NCBI GenBank assembly: GCA_036231565.1
Contig: JAZAHA010000019.1
Span: forward strand, 124,001-188,000
Direction: 5' to 3'
Length of the DNA stretch: 64,000 bases
Source: Maricaulis sp036231565
GTDB taxonomy: Bacteria; Pseudomonadota; Alphaproteobacteria; Caulobacterales; Maricaulaceae
Below the pieces are notes generated by a model, which saw only the letters and a list, made by a program, of their open reading frames with translations, was not told where the DNA came from and ran no database searches. Shown here piece after piece: positions 20,401-26,645 of this stretch. Both the position numbers and the translations under genes were made by a program. Within the stretch, counting starts at the first letter, position 1, and each line of letters opens with the position of its first letter.

Positions 20401-20747
20401 CGTTCGTGCACACGCAGGATCGCGTCATCGGCATCGGTGCCGACATCGAAACGCGCGGTGACCATCACCTGGTCGTCTTCGGTCTGGGAATAGACGTGTT
20501 CGACATTCTCGATCGAGCGGATGATCGTCTCGAGCGGTTCGGTGACCAGTTCCACCGCGTCCGGTGCACGCAGGCCCGGTGCGGCGACCATCACGTCGAC
20601 CATCGGCACGGAAATCTGCGGCTCTTCCTCGCGCGGGATCACCATCAGGGCGATCAGGCCCATGGCCAGCGAGGCCAGCAGGATGAGCGGCGTCAGCGGC
20701 GAGCGGATAAAGCCCTTCGCCAGATGTCCGGAGAGGCCCAGCTTCAT
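17460..20747 (-). CDS. RND-family efflux permease
   Basis: The 1095-aa inner-membrane proton antiporter subunit has the usual RND layout: TM1 (PLTPLILLASLAMGLIALMVIPR), a large periplasmic porter domain, TM2-6 with GILVDDAIVVIENI (motif with the two Asp of the proton relay), a second porter domain, and TM8-12. The start (REEEPQISVPMVDV, PDAVELVTEPLE) is typical of the AcrB-like group with a single adaptor. It follows the adaptor with a four-base overlap and precedes DUF2892 with another. No outer-membrane TolC-type gene is in the cluster. The sulfide locus context suggests export of a sulfur-stress-related or thiol-reactive compound; that is inference. Confidence 0.93.
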   Translation of the reverse strand: MKLGLSGHLAKGFIRSPLTPLILLASLAMGLIALMVIPREEEPQISVPMVDVMVAAPGLRAPDAVELVTEPLETIIRSIENVEHVYSQTEDDQVMVTARFDVGTDADDAILRVHERINANLDRIPHGINPPLIVGRGIDDVAIVALTLSPAPEVAGHWDDNGLYNIAEELRAALMSVEDVGLTYITGGRADQIRVEPDPERLSQYGVTLQQLAGRIAEANRAFPAGQVTTNDETRFVTAGQTLQGMPDIGLLLLTTRDGRPVYVRDVADVIIGAEPASARAWMLTREGGEDSHGEDAHGSTASWQRTPAVTLAVAKREGANAVVVSEHILERLELLRGSLIPEGVEVTVTRNYGETANEKANELLFHLGLATVSIVLLVTFVIGWREGLVVLVVIPTTILMTLFASNLMGYTINRVSLFALIFSIGILVDDAIVVIENIARHWAMKDGRPRITAAVEAVAEVGNPTIVATLTVVAALLPMLFVSGLMGPYMAPIPVNASAAMIFSFFVAMVLTPWLMMVIAGRRKSDVSGHAEGHEGILGRLYRRVATPIVAGRRPAWILLLTVGVLTLVSMSAFYFKGVTVKLLPFDNKSEFQVIIDLPEGATLERTDRVLTEAADRLAAIPEAVSIQAYAGTSAPFNFNGLVRHYYLRNRPEQGDLQVNLLPKHHRDRASHAIALEARELLAGMDLPEGTSVQVAEIPPGPPVLATLLAEIYGPDAETRRAVAREVRAAFESVPYVVDVNDGFGEPRPRLRIAIDQDSLEYFRVQQSDVYDTVAALIGGTTVGYSHRGEGRNPVEIAVELPRSDRSWTERLASTPVPANTLPGDRTVVELGDVVSITEEDGSYPIFRRDGRYAEMVMAELAGDFEAPIYGMFAVQDALAGGDWSEDIPAPRIRMYGQPPSDEEVTLLWDGEWEITYVTFRDMGAAFMVALLGIYVLVVAQFGSFRVPLIILTPIPLTFIGIIFGHWIFGAAFTATSMIGFIALAGIIVRNSILLVDFIRHGAEEGEPLRETLLRAGAIRFKPILLTAIAAMIGASVILGDPIFQGLAISLLFGLASSTLLTVLVIPAIYIVFKDGDAPYRPALSEASHQGETS

Positions 20748-21727
20748 GGTTGCACCAGCACGTCGCCGGCGGCGATGCCGCCGAGAATTTCAACACCGTC
20801 CGCGGTCTCGCGCCCGCGCTGGACGACGACATCCACGACATGGCCATCGGCCTCGCGCAGGCGGACATAGTCGACGCCATAGCGGTTGATCAGGAAGGCT
20901 TCGGGCACGATGACGGCCTCGCGCGCATCGACCTCGACATGCACGCGCACGCGTTCGCCGACAAAGTAATTACCCAACCCTTCGACGACGGCATCGGCGA
21001 CGACGCGGCCATCCTCGATGCGCGGATAGACCTGGCGGATGCGGCCGGTGGGCGCGACATCGCCGGTCAGGGCAGCGGCATCCACCGTCACCGGATCGCC
21101 TTCGGAAATCGTGCGGGCATGGCGTTCCGGCAGGCGCAGGCGCAACAGGTAGAGGTCGGACGCAATGGTGGCGACCTGCTCGCCCTGCAGCACGACCGAA
21201 CCGGCGGTGACCGGCACGTCCAGCACGCGGCCGCTGGCCGGGGCGAGCACATCGCCTTCGCGCGATTGCTGCACCAGGACGGCGCGTTCCTGGCGGGCCG
21301 AGGCGAGCTGGCCTTCCAGCACGTCGACCTGCGTCCGGGCCTGATCCAGACGGGCCTGAGGGAAAATGCCGCGCTCGAACAGGTCCTGGGCACGGGTCAG
21401 GTCGATGCGGGCCTGGTCCAGCTGGGCCTGCAGCGCCGAGGCGGTGGCGTTGACGGCGCCGATCTGCGGCGCCAGCCGGTCGTCGATCACCACGGCCAGC
21501 ACATCGCCGGCCGCCACGGCATCGCCCTCGTCCACGCGCAGCTCGCCGATCGTGCCGGAGATCCGGGCGCGGGCGGCCACGGTGTCGATGCTCTCGACCG
21601 TGGCGAACACGGCCTTGCGGTCGGCAATCCACGTCTGGGTGACGGTGAAACTCTCGCCCGGCTGGGCGAGGGAGGCGGCGGCGGTAACCGCAAGAAGGGC
21701 GGTCGCGAGGAGGCCGGCTTTCAGCAT
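20744..21727 (-). CDS. RND periplasmic adaptor (membrane fusion protein)
   Basis: The 327-aa protein has a signal peptide (MLKAGLLATALLAVTAAASLAQ) and then a lipoyl-like half (GTIGELRVDEGDAVAAGDVL). A helical hairpin (DLTRAQDLFERG, LDQARTQVDVLEGQL), the second lipoyl half (LAPASGRVLDVPV) and a beta-barrel domain follow. It should bridge the RND pump to an outer-membrane channel. An in-frame start 108 bases upstream would remove the clean signal peptide, so 21727 is chosen. It lies 19 bp after the rhodanese gene and overlaps the pump gene by four bases, so all four - strand genes form one operon. Confidence 0.92.
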   Translation of the reverse strand: MLKAGLLATALLAVTAAASLAQPGESFTVTQTWIADRKAVFATVESIDTVAARARISGTIGELRVDEGDAVAAGDVLAVVIDDRLAPQIGAVNATASALQAQLDQARIDLTRAQDLFERGIFPQARLDQARTQVDVLEGQLASARQERAVLVQQSREGDVLAPASGRVLDVPVTAGSVVLQGEQVATIASDLYLLRLRLPERHARTISEGDPVTVDAAALTGDVAPTGRIRQVYPRIEDGRVVADAVVEGLGNYFVGERVRVHVEVDAREAVIVPEAFLINRYGVDYVRLREADGHVVDVVVQRGRETADGVEILGGIAAGDVLVQP

Positions 21728-21746
21728 GGCGTCAGGCCTTTCCGGT

Positions 21747-22103
21747 TCAGCGGCTCTGAGGATCGATGACGGCGCCGGTGGCCGGATCGATGGTGATGGT
21801 CGGCAGGCCGGCCGTCTTCCAGGCCAGGAGGCCACCCTTCACATGCGCGGTAATCGGCACGGCCGCCTTCTGGCAGCGCAGCAGGGCGTCCATCGAACGC
21901 TTGCCGGAACCGCAGTGCAGGATCACTTCGCGCGACGTGTCGAGCGGCAGGGATTGCGGGTCGAAGGTCGAGAGCGGATGCAGCGAGGCGCCGTGCAGGC
22001 GCTCGGTCGCGTATTCGCGCGGTTCGCGCACATCGATCAGCACGGCCTTGTTGTCCTGCAGGGCCTTGTAGACGTCTTTCGGGTCGAGTTCGCGAAGGCT
22101 CAT
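21747..22103 (-). CDS. Single-domain rhodanese (sulfurtransferase)
   Basis: The 118-aa cytosolic rhodanese domain has the CH2A-like motif VLIDVREPREY and the active-site loop CGSGKRS with Cys64 as persulfide carrier. It should move sulfane sulfur between thiols, cyanide or downstream enzymes. It is the first gene of the - strand operon with the RND adaptor, RND pump and DUF2892, and is transcribed from the shared region with the ArsR-type regulator. That context points to persulfide detoxification. CAGGGAGACCCGTC before the ATG gives a good ribosome binding site. Confidence 0.92.
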   Translation of the reverse strand: MSLRELDPKDVYKALQDNKAVLIDVREPREYATERLHGASLHPLSTFDPQSLPLDTSREVILHCGSGKRSMDALLRCQKAAVPITAHVKGGLLAWKTAGLPTITIDPATGAVIDPQSR

Positions 22104-22140
22104 GACGGGTCTCCCTGTGGGGTAAACTGCGGTTCAAAAC

Positions 22141-22182
22141 ATTAGTTGACACTAATTTAGTGAAAGCTATATTAGCTGTCAA
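22141..22182. promoter_or_regulatory. Divergent promoters with a perfect inverted repeat operator (sulfide regulon)
   Basis: On the + strand TTGACA (22146-22151), a 16-base spacer and TATATT (22168-22173) form a promoter for the ArsR gene. On the - strand TTGACA (22182-22177), a 17-base spacer and TAAATT (22159-22154) form one for the rhodanese operon. ATTAGT-N4-ACTAAT (22141-22156) overlaps the + strand -35 and the - strand -10, so a bound dimer could block both. This fits autoregulation and regulation of the divergent operon by the ArsR protein. The assignment is by sequence only. Confidence 0.7.
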
Positions 22183-22216
22183 CGATGTTTCAGATGCCGC
22201 GTTCGAGGTGACCCGC

Positions 22217-22546
22217 GTGACCACAATCGACCCGCAGATTGCGCAATTGCAGGACCAGGCCGGCAATGCCGCCGCCTTCCTGAAATTGCTGGCCAATGAG
22301 AAGCGCCTCCTGATCCTGTGCCGTCTGGCGATGGGCGAGGCGACGGTGGGCGAGCTCACCGAGATCGCCGGCCTGTCGCAATCGGCCATGTCCCAGCACC
22401 TGGCCAAGATGCGCAGCGACGGTCTGGTCGAGGGCCGCAAGGACGGTCTGCAGGTTCACTACTCCATCCGTGACGAGCGCTGCCTGGGCATCCTGATGAA
22501 TCTGAAATCGCAATTCTGCCCCGCGGCCGATGAGGTCGCCGGATAG
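22217..22546 (+). CDS. ArsR-family regulator of BigR/SqrR type (persulfide-sensing repressor)
   Basis: The protein is a winged-helix repressor of 109 aa with the recognition helix in LSQSAMSQHLAKMR. Cys35 (LLILCRL) and Cys101 (SQFCP) are 66 residues apart, the same spacing as the redox pair of BigR (Cys42/Cys108) and SqrR (Cys41/Cys107), which form a polysulfide bridge when sulfide rises. Cys89 is extra. GTG at 22217 is chosen because GAGGTGA precedes it by a few bases and because GTG codons further upstream (22160) lie inside the promoter. A sulfide:quinone oxidoreductase follows 74 bp downstream, and a rhodanese/RND operon is divergent. Confidence 0.85.
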   Translation: MTTIDPQIAQLQDQAGNAAAFLKLLANEKRLLILCRLAMGEATVGELTEIAGLSQSAMSQHLAKMRSDGLVEGRKDGLQVHYSIRDERCLGILMNLKSQFCPAADEVAG

Positions 22547-22620
22547 ACCGCTTCAAACAAGCAGGTCCGGCCGATCCCGACCGGGCCGCAAGACAGACCG
22601 CTGACGGTCGGGAGGAAAAC

Positions 22621-23901
22621 ATGGCTCATATCGTTGTACTTGGCGCTGGCCTCGGCGGCGTTCCCATGGCCCTGGAAGCGCGCAAGGAATTGCGCTCCGG
22701 CGACCGGATCACGGTGGTCTCGGACTATCCCACCTTCCACTTCACCCCCTCCAATCCCTGGGTCGCGGTCGACTGGCGCAAGCCGGAGAAGATCAAGGTC
22801 GAGCTGGCGCCGATGCTGAAGAAGAAGGGCATCGACTTCATCCACGCCGCCGCCACCAAGGTCCGCCCGGAGGCGAATGCGATCGATCTGGCGAACGGCG
22901 AGACGCTGGAATACGACTATCTGGTCATCGCCACCGGCCCGGAACTGGCCTTCGACGAGATCGAGGGGCTGGGCCCGCACGGCGGTTTCACCCAGTCGAT
23001 CTGCCATGTCGATCATGCCGCGGCGTCCAACGATGTCTGGCAGGACTTCGTGAAGGATCCCGGCCCGATCGTGGTCGGGGCGGTGCAGGGCGCGTCCTGT
23101 TTCGGGCCGGCCTATGAATTCGCGATGATCCTCGAGACCGATCTCAGGAAGCGCAAGATCCGCGACAAGGTGCCGATGACCTTCGTCACTTCCGAACCCT
23201 ATATCGGCCATCTCGGCCTGGACGGTGTCGGCGACACCAAGGGTCTGCTGGAAAGCGAGATGCGCAACCGGCACATCAAGTGGATCACCTCGGCCCGCGT
23301 GAAGAAGGTCGAGGACGGGCTGATGCACGTCGAGGAAGTGGCCGAGGACGGGTCGGTGAAGAAGACCCACGAACTGCCCTTCAAATACTCGATGATGCTG
23401 CCGGCCTTCCGCGGTATCGCCGCGGTGCGCGATGTCGAGGGCCTGGTCAATCCGCGCGGCTTCATCATCATCGACGAGCACCAGCGCAATCCGAAATACC
23501 ACAATGTCTTCTCGGTCGGCGTCTGTGTCGCCATTCCGCCGGTTGCGGCCTATCCCGTGCCGGTGGGCGTGCCCAAGACCGGTTTCATGATCGAGAGCAT
23601 GGTGGTTGCCACCGCCCGCAATCTGCGCGCCGATCTGGACGGCAAGCCGGCCAATAATGTCGCCACCTGGAATGCGGTCTGCCTGGCCGATTTCGGCGAT
23701 GGCGGCGTCGCCTTCGTCGCCATGCCGCAAATCCCGCCGCGCAATGTGAACTGGTCCGCCGACGGCGGCTGGGTCCACCTCGCCAAGGCCGGGTTCGAAA
23801 GCTATTTCCTCGGCAAGATCCGCGGCGGGGTGGGCGAACCCTTCTACGAGAAGGCCGTGTTCGACCTGCTGGGCATCCACAAGGTGAAGAAGGAGGGCTG
23901 A
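22621..23901 (+). CDS. sqr: Sulfide:quinone oxidoreductase-like flavoprotein
   Basis: The enzyme should oxidise sulfide to sulfane sulfur or polysulfide and pass electrons to the quinone pool at the inner membrane. The 426 aa begin with a Rossmann FAD motif (VVLGAGLGGVPMA) and contain the second dinucleotide motif (LVIATGPEL). Cys128, Cys160 and Cys354 lie at nearly the same positions as the catalytic Cys127, Cys159 and Cys353 of Rhodobacter SQR; Cys302 (GVCVAIPP) is a further conserved-looking one. A strong GGGAGGAAAAC lies before the ATG. It is downstream of the BigR/SqrR-like gene and probably co-transcribed with it. A flavocytochrome-c-type dehydrogenase subunit is the main alternative. 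Confidence 0.85.
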   Translation: MAHIVVLGAGLGGVPMALEARKELRSGDRITVVSDYPTFHFTPSNPWVAVDWRKPEKIKVELAPMLKKKGIDFIHAAATKVRPEANAIDLANGETLEYDYLVIATGPELAFDEIEGLGPHGGFTQSICHVDHAAASNDVWQDFVKDPGPIVVGAVQGASCFGPAYEFAMILETDLRKRKIRDKVPMTFVTSEPYIGHLGLDGVGDTKGLLESEMRNRHIKWITSARVKKVEDGLMHVEEVAEDGSVKKTHELPFKYSMMLPAFRGIAAVRDVEGLVNPRGFIIIDEHQRNPKYHNVFSVGVCVAIPPVAAYPVPVGVPKTGFMIESMVVATARNLRADLDGKPANNVATWNAVCLADFGDGGVAFVAMPQIPPRNVNWSADGGWVHLAKAGFESYFLGKIRGGVGEPFYEKAVFDLLGIHKVKKEG

Positions 23902-23913
23902 GCCAAGCTCTTT

Positions 23914-24079
23914 GTCATCCCGGATGGATGCCCCGCGTAGGCGGGGCGGAAGTCCGGGACCCATCATAATCCCGGTGGTTATCCAGCTGTCGCTGACATC
24001 GAGCCTGCTTCCGGCCGAAAGCGAGCGTATAGGTCCCGGCCCTGCGGCCTGCCTTCGCAGGCCATTCGGCCGGGATGAC
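23914..24079. repeat. Family A palindromic repeat, copy 1 (166 bp)
   Basis: The ends GTCATCCCGG and CCGGGATGAC are inverted. Inside are GCCCCGCGTAGGCGGGGC, a stretch AGCTGTCGCTGACATCGAGC and CTGCGGCCTGCCTTCGCAGG stems. Its right ~100 bases are nearly identical to the copy at 24459-24621, in the same orientation. The two copies bracket the GIY-YIG gene. Copies also sit in the GTA cluster. Confidence 0.85.
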
Positions 24080-24092
24080 AAGTGTTGTTCCT

Positions 24093-24428
24093 CTACCAAT
24101 TGCGCTGGTGTTCCGGCGCGAGTTCGGCCGGATCGGTTCCACCCAGACCCGGGTAGAGATCATTCCAGTCGGGATTGTCTTTCTCGATCAGATTGATCTT
24201 CCACTGCCGCCGCCAGCGCTTGATGCGCTTTTCCCTTGTAATCGCTTCATTGATATCCTGGTGGCGCTCGTACCAGACAAGCCGGTCGACACCGTATTTG
24301 GCCGTAAACCCGGGAACCTGCCGGATCTTGTGCTCGAACACCCGGCGCAGCAGCGCATTGGTGACGCCGCAATACAGCGTTCCGTATCTGCGCGAAGCGA
24401 GCAGATAGACAAAGTAGCAGTTTTCCAT
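24093..24428 (-). CDS. Small GIY-YIG family endonuclease
   Basis: The 111-aa protein is a stand-alone GIY-YIG nuclease domain of the UPF0213/YhbQ-like kind. FVYLLAS and GTLYCGVTN hold the two signature strands, VFEHK the helix with the conserved Arg/His neighbourhood, and REKRIKRWRR a basic helix that could contact DNA. The start is the ATG at 24428, immediately preceded on its strand by a perfect hairpin instead of a Shine-Dalgarno sequence. The gene lies between two same-orientation copies of one palindromic repeat: 13 bp separate its stop from one copy and 30 bp its start from the other. The natural target is unknown. Confidence 0.85.
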   Translation of the reverse strand: MENCYFVYLLASRRYGTLYCGVTNALLRRVFEHKIRQVPGFTAKYGVDRLVWYERHQDINEAITREKRIKRWRRQWKINLIEKDNPDWNDLYPGLGGTDPAELAPEHQRNW

Positions 24429-24430
24429 AA

Positions 24431-24447
24431 CGCAATTATAAATTGCG
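24431..24447 (-). promoter_or_regulatory. Perfect hairpin directly upstream of the GIY-YIG start codon
   Basis: CGCAATT (24431-24437) and AATTGCG (24441-24447) flank the three-base loop ATA. The hairpin ends two bases from the ATG at 24428 and occupies the place where a ribosome binding site should be. It may limit translation or serve as an operator. Confidence 0.5.
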
Positions 24448-24458
24448 CATCGTGAATT

Positions 24459-24621
24459 GTCATCCCGGATGCACGCCCTGCGCAGGCAGGGCGAAAGTCC
24501 GGGACCCATAACCCCGGTGATTGTCCAGCTGTCGCTGACATCGAGCCTGCTTCCGGCCGAAAGCGAGCGTATAGGTCCCGGCCCTGCGGCCTGCCTTCGC
24601 AGGCCATTCGGCCGGGATGAC
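24459..24621. repeat. Family A palindromic repeat, copy 2 (163 bp)
   Basis: Same inverted ends (GTCATCCCGG/CCGGGATGAC) and nearly the same internal sequence as 23914-24079, with a few differences in the left stem (GCCCTGCGCAGGCAGGGC). It lies between the GIY-YIG gene and the 141 bp leader of the GTA cluster. Confidence 0.85.
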
Positions 24622-24762
24622 AGCGGCGCTTAAAGGCACAAACGGCGGATAACCCGTCCGCTATCCCCGCATCGCGGAAAAACTTCCCCCACGTTCTCAA
24701 TCACTTCGCCAAAAAACGCCGCCGGAAATCAGACCGGTATCGGCGCCGGGCTATGGTTCGGC
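24622..24762 (+). other. Leader region of the GTA cluster
   Basis: This 141 bp stretch lies between the repeat and g1, within a 334 bp gene-free interval that otherwise holds the GIY-YIG hairpin and repeat copy 2. It is less GC-rich than its surroundings, with runs of A (GGAAAAACTT, CAAAAAACGCC) and a small inverted repeat GGATA/TATCC near 24647-24666. I see no convincing -35/-10 pair; in other GTAs a dedicated activator drives this promoter, so a weak consensus would be expected. Confidence 0.35.
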
Positions 24763-25287
24763 ATGCTTGAGAAAACCGAGAGAAAACGGCGCGACCGGGT
24801 CGACTGGTATCCCTGGATGGTGCGCTACGAGGCGGGCGAAAGCGCAAGCGCGCTCGCCGCCGAGGCCGGCTGTTGCCGGAACACGATCTACCGCAACTGG
24901 GCCTGGTTCTCGGCGCTTGCGCCGGAGGAAAGAGCCGATCTGCGACGGCGGGCTTTCCGCCGGCTGGCGGCACGGATCGAGTCCGATGCCCTGCGTTGCC
25001 GGATCGACGAGGCCGGCAAGCAGGCGCGCGGACTGGAGCCGGTCCGGCGGCTGCTCGAAGCCATGGAGGACGAGATGAAACCGAACACGACACGACCGGC
25101 AGCAGGGGGCCAGCATGACGAGATCTCACCTGCCGCAGCCCGGGCCGAACTACTTGCGCGACTTGCTGAGCACGCAAGACTGCGACGTACAAAAGCGCTG
25201 GACGGACAGTCTGAGCGAAGCGGAGCTGGCGCAGATGCGCCGCGACTGGGCGCTCTGGAAACCAAGCAGGGCACAGATCCCGCCTGA
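24763..25287 (+). CDS. GTA g1: small terminase-like DNA-packaging protein
   Basis: The 174-aa protein has a helix-turn-helix at ~28-48 (SASALAAEAGCCRNTIYRNW), expected of a small terminase subunit that binds DNA before packaging, and further helices (RLAARIESDALRCRID). Its place directly before the large terminase matches g1 of the Rhodobacter GTA. The last 57 codons overlap the large terminase gene in another frame (25115-25287), which is more than a usual overlap; the final ~35 residues look unstructured. No clear ribosome binding site precedes the ATG at 24763. Confidence 0.65.
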   Translation: MLEKTERKRRDRVDWYPWMVRYEAGESASALAAEAGCCRNTIYRNWAWFSALAPEERADLRRRAFRRLAARIESDALRCRIDEAGKQARGLEPVRRLLEAMEDEMKPNTTRPAAGGQHDEISPAAARAELLARLAEHARLRRTKALDGQSERSGAGADAPRLGALETKQGTDPA

Positions 25288-26452
25288 GGGTGACTGGCTG
25301 ATCTGGCTCTTCCTGGGCGGCCGCGGTGCGGGCAAGACCCGCGCCGGCGCCGAATGGGTGCGCGGTGTTGTGGAGGGCGGGGCGCAGCGGATCGCGCTGG
25401 TCGCGCCGACCTTCAACGATGTGCGTGAAGTGATGATCGAAGGGCCGTCCGGCCTGATGAATATCGGACCGGAGGCGGGGCGGCCGCGCTATGAGGCCAG
25501 CCGCAAACGCGTCGTCTGGCCCGGTGGGGCGGTGGGCTATGCCTTCTCGGCCGAGGATGCGGACGGGCTGCGCGGGCCGCAATTCGATTTTGCCTGGGGC
25601 GATGAAATGGCCGCCTGGTCGAACCCGCAGCGCGTGATCGACACGCTGCGCATGGGGCTGCGCCTGGGCGATCATCCGCGCCTGATGCTGACCACAACAC
25701 CGCGGCCGATCCCGGCGCTGAAACGCCTTGTGAAGCAGGCCGGTGTGAAGCTGAGCCATCAGCCGACCGCCGACAATGCGGCCAATCTGGCACCGGGCTT
25801 TCTCGATGCGATGACGGCCGCCTATGGCGGCTCCGCGCTGGGCCGGCAGGAGATCGAGGGTATATTGATCGACGACCCGCCCGGCGCGCTGTGGACGCGC
25901 GGCCAGGTCGAGGCCTGTTTTGCCGAAACCGTGCCCGATCTCGACCGGATCGTGGTCGCCGTCGACCCGCCGGCCTCGGGCGGTCCGCGCTCGGACGAGT
26001 GCGGCATCGTGGTGGCGGGCGCGGCCGGCGAGGGGCCGGGCCGGCGCGGTGTCGTGCTGGCGGACATGTCCTTCGGGCCCGCCATGCCCGCCGACTGGGC
26101 CGCGCGCGTGGCCTCCGCCTTCGACAGTTTCAGCGCCGACAGCGTGATCGCCGAGGCCAATCAGGGCGGGGAAATGGTGCGCTCGGTGCTCAAGGCCGCC
26201 GATGCCGCCCTGCCGGTCCGGCTGGTCCATGCCACGCGCGGCAAGCATGTGCGCGCCGAACCGGTCGCCGCCCTCTATGCCGCCGGACGGGTGAGGCATG
26301 CCGGCCGCTTTGCCGCCCTGGAGGACCAGATGTGCGCCTTCGGCTCACCCGAGGCCGGCGGCACCAGCCCCGACCGCGTCGACGCCCTCGTCTGGGCCCT
26401 GACCGACCTGCTCGTCGGAAACCGCGGCGCCCCGCGCATGCGGTGGATGTAG
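25115..26452 (+). CDS. GTA g2: large terminase (packaging ATPase/nuclease)
   Basis: This motor subunit pumps DNA into the capsid and cuts it. The 445 aa include Walker A GGRGAGKT (68-75), a Walker B-like FDFAWGDEM (~157-165) with the catalytic Glu, and the RNase H-like nuclease start VVAVDPPASG (~280). The N-terminal phrase PPEGDWLIWLFLGGRGAG is typical of GTA terminases. The ATG at 25115 has AGGGGG six bases upstream, so it is accepted although it lies within g1. A family C repeat separates the gene from the portal gene. Confidence 0.95.
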   Translation: MTRSHLPQPGPNYLRDLLSTQDCDVQKRWTDSLSEAELAQMRRDWALWKPSRAQIPPEGDWLIWLFLGGRGAGKTRAGAEWVRGVVEGGAQRIALVAPTFNDVREVMIEGPSGLMNIGPEAGRPRYEASRKRVVWPGGAVGYAFSAEDADGLRGPQFDFAWGDEMAAWSNPQRVIDTLRMGLRLGDHPRLMLTTTPRPIPALKRLVKQAGVKLSHQPTADNAANLAPGFLDAMTAAYGGSALGRQEIEGILIDDPPGALWTRGQVEACFAETVPDLDRIVVAVDPPASGGPRSDECGIVVAGAAGEGPGRRGVVLADMSFGPAMPADWAARVASAFDSFSADSVIAEANQGGEMVRSVLKAADAALPVRLVHATRGKHVRAEPVAALYAAGRVRHAGRFAALEDQMCAFGSPEAGGTSPDRVDALVWALTDLLVGNRGAPRMRWM

Positions 26453-26458
26453 CACCGG

Positions 26459-26620
26459 CCAGGCTTCCCCTGCGAAGCGGGGGAAGTGGCCGAACCCGGC
26501 CTTGGGCCGGGTGAGGTCGAAGGGGGTGAGTCACGGTGCGCGCTTCGCGCTCCGCGGCGCTTTCGCGCCGCCCCCTCAGTCCGCTGACGCGGACAGCTCC
26601 CCCGCAAGCGGGGCGAGCCT
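26459..26620 (+). repeat. Family C palindromic repeat, copy 1 (order X-Y)
   Basis: The first half (X) begins CCAGGCTTCCCCTGCGAAGC and ends GTCGAAGGGGGTGAGT. The second half (Y) has GCGCCGCCCCCTCAGTCCGC, GACGCGGACAGCTCCCCCGC and ends GGGGCGAGCC. X and Y recur at 33143-33303 and 34468-34628, but in the order Y-X. It fills the gap between terminase and portal genes. Confidence 0.85.
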
Positions 26621-26645
26621 TTGATAAAAAAAGAAAGGACACACC

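Noticed and set aside
18384..20870. 828-codon open frame on the + strand opposite the RND permease
   Set aside because: It is a mirror of the permease reading in a GC-rich genome, rich in Gly/Asp/His/Gln with no domain; the permease on the other strand is certain.
22160..22216. Upstream GTG start (22160) for the ArsR-type regulator
   Set aside because: It would lie between the -35 and -10 of the likely promoter; 22217 has a ribosome binding site and gives the usual family length.
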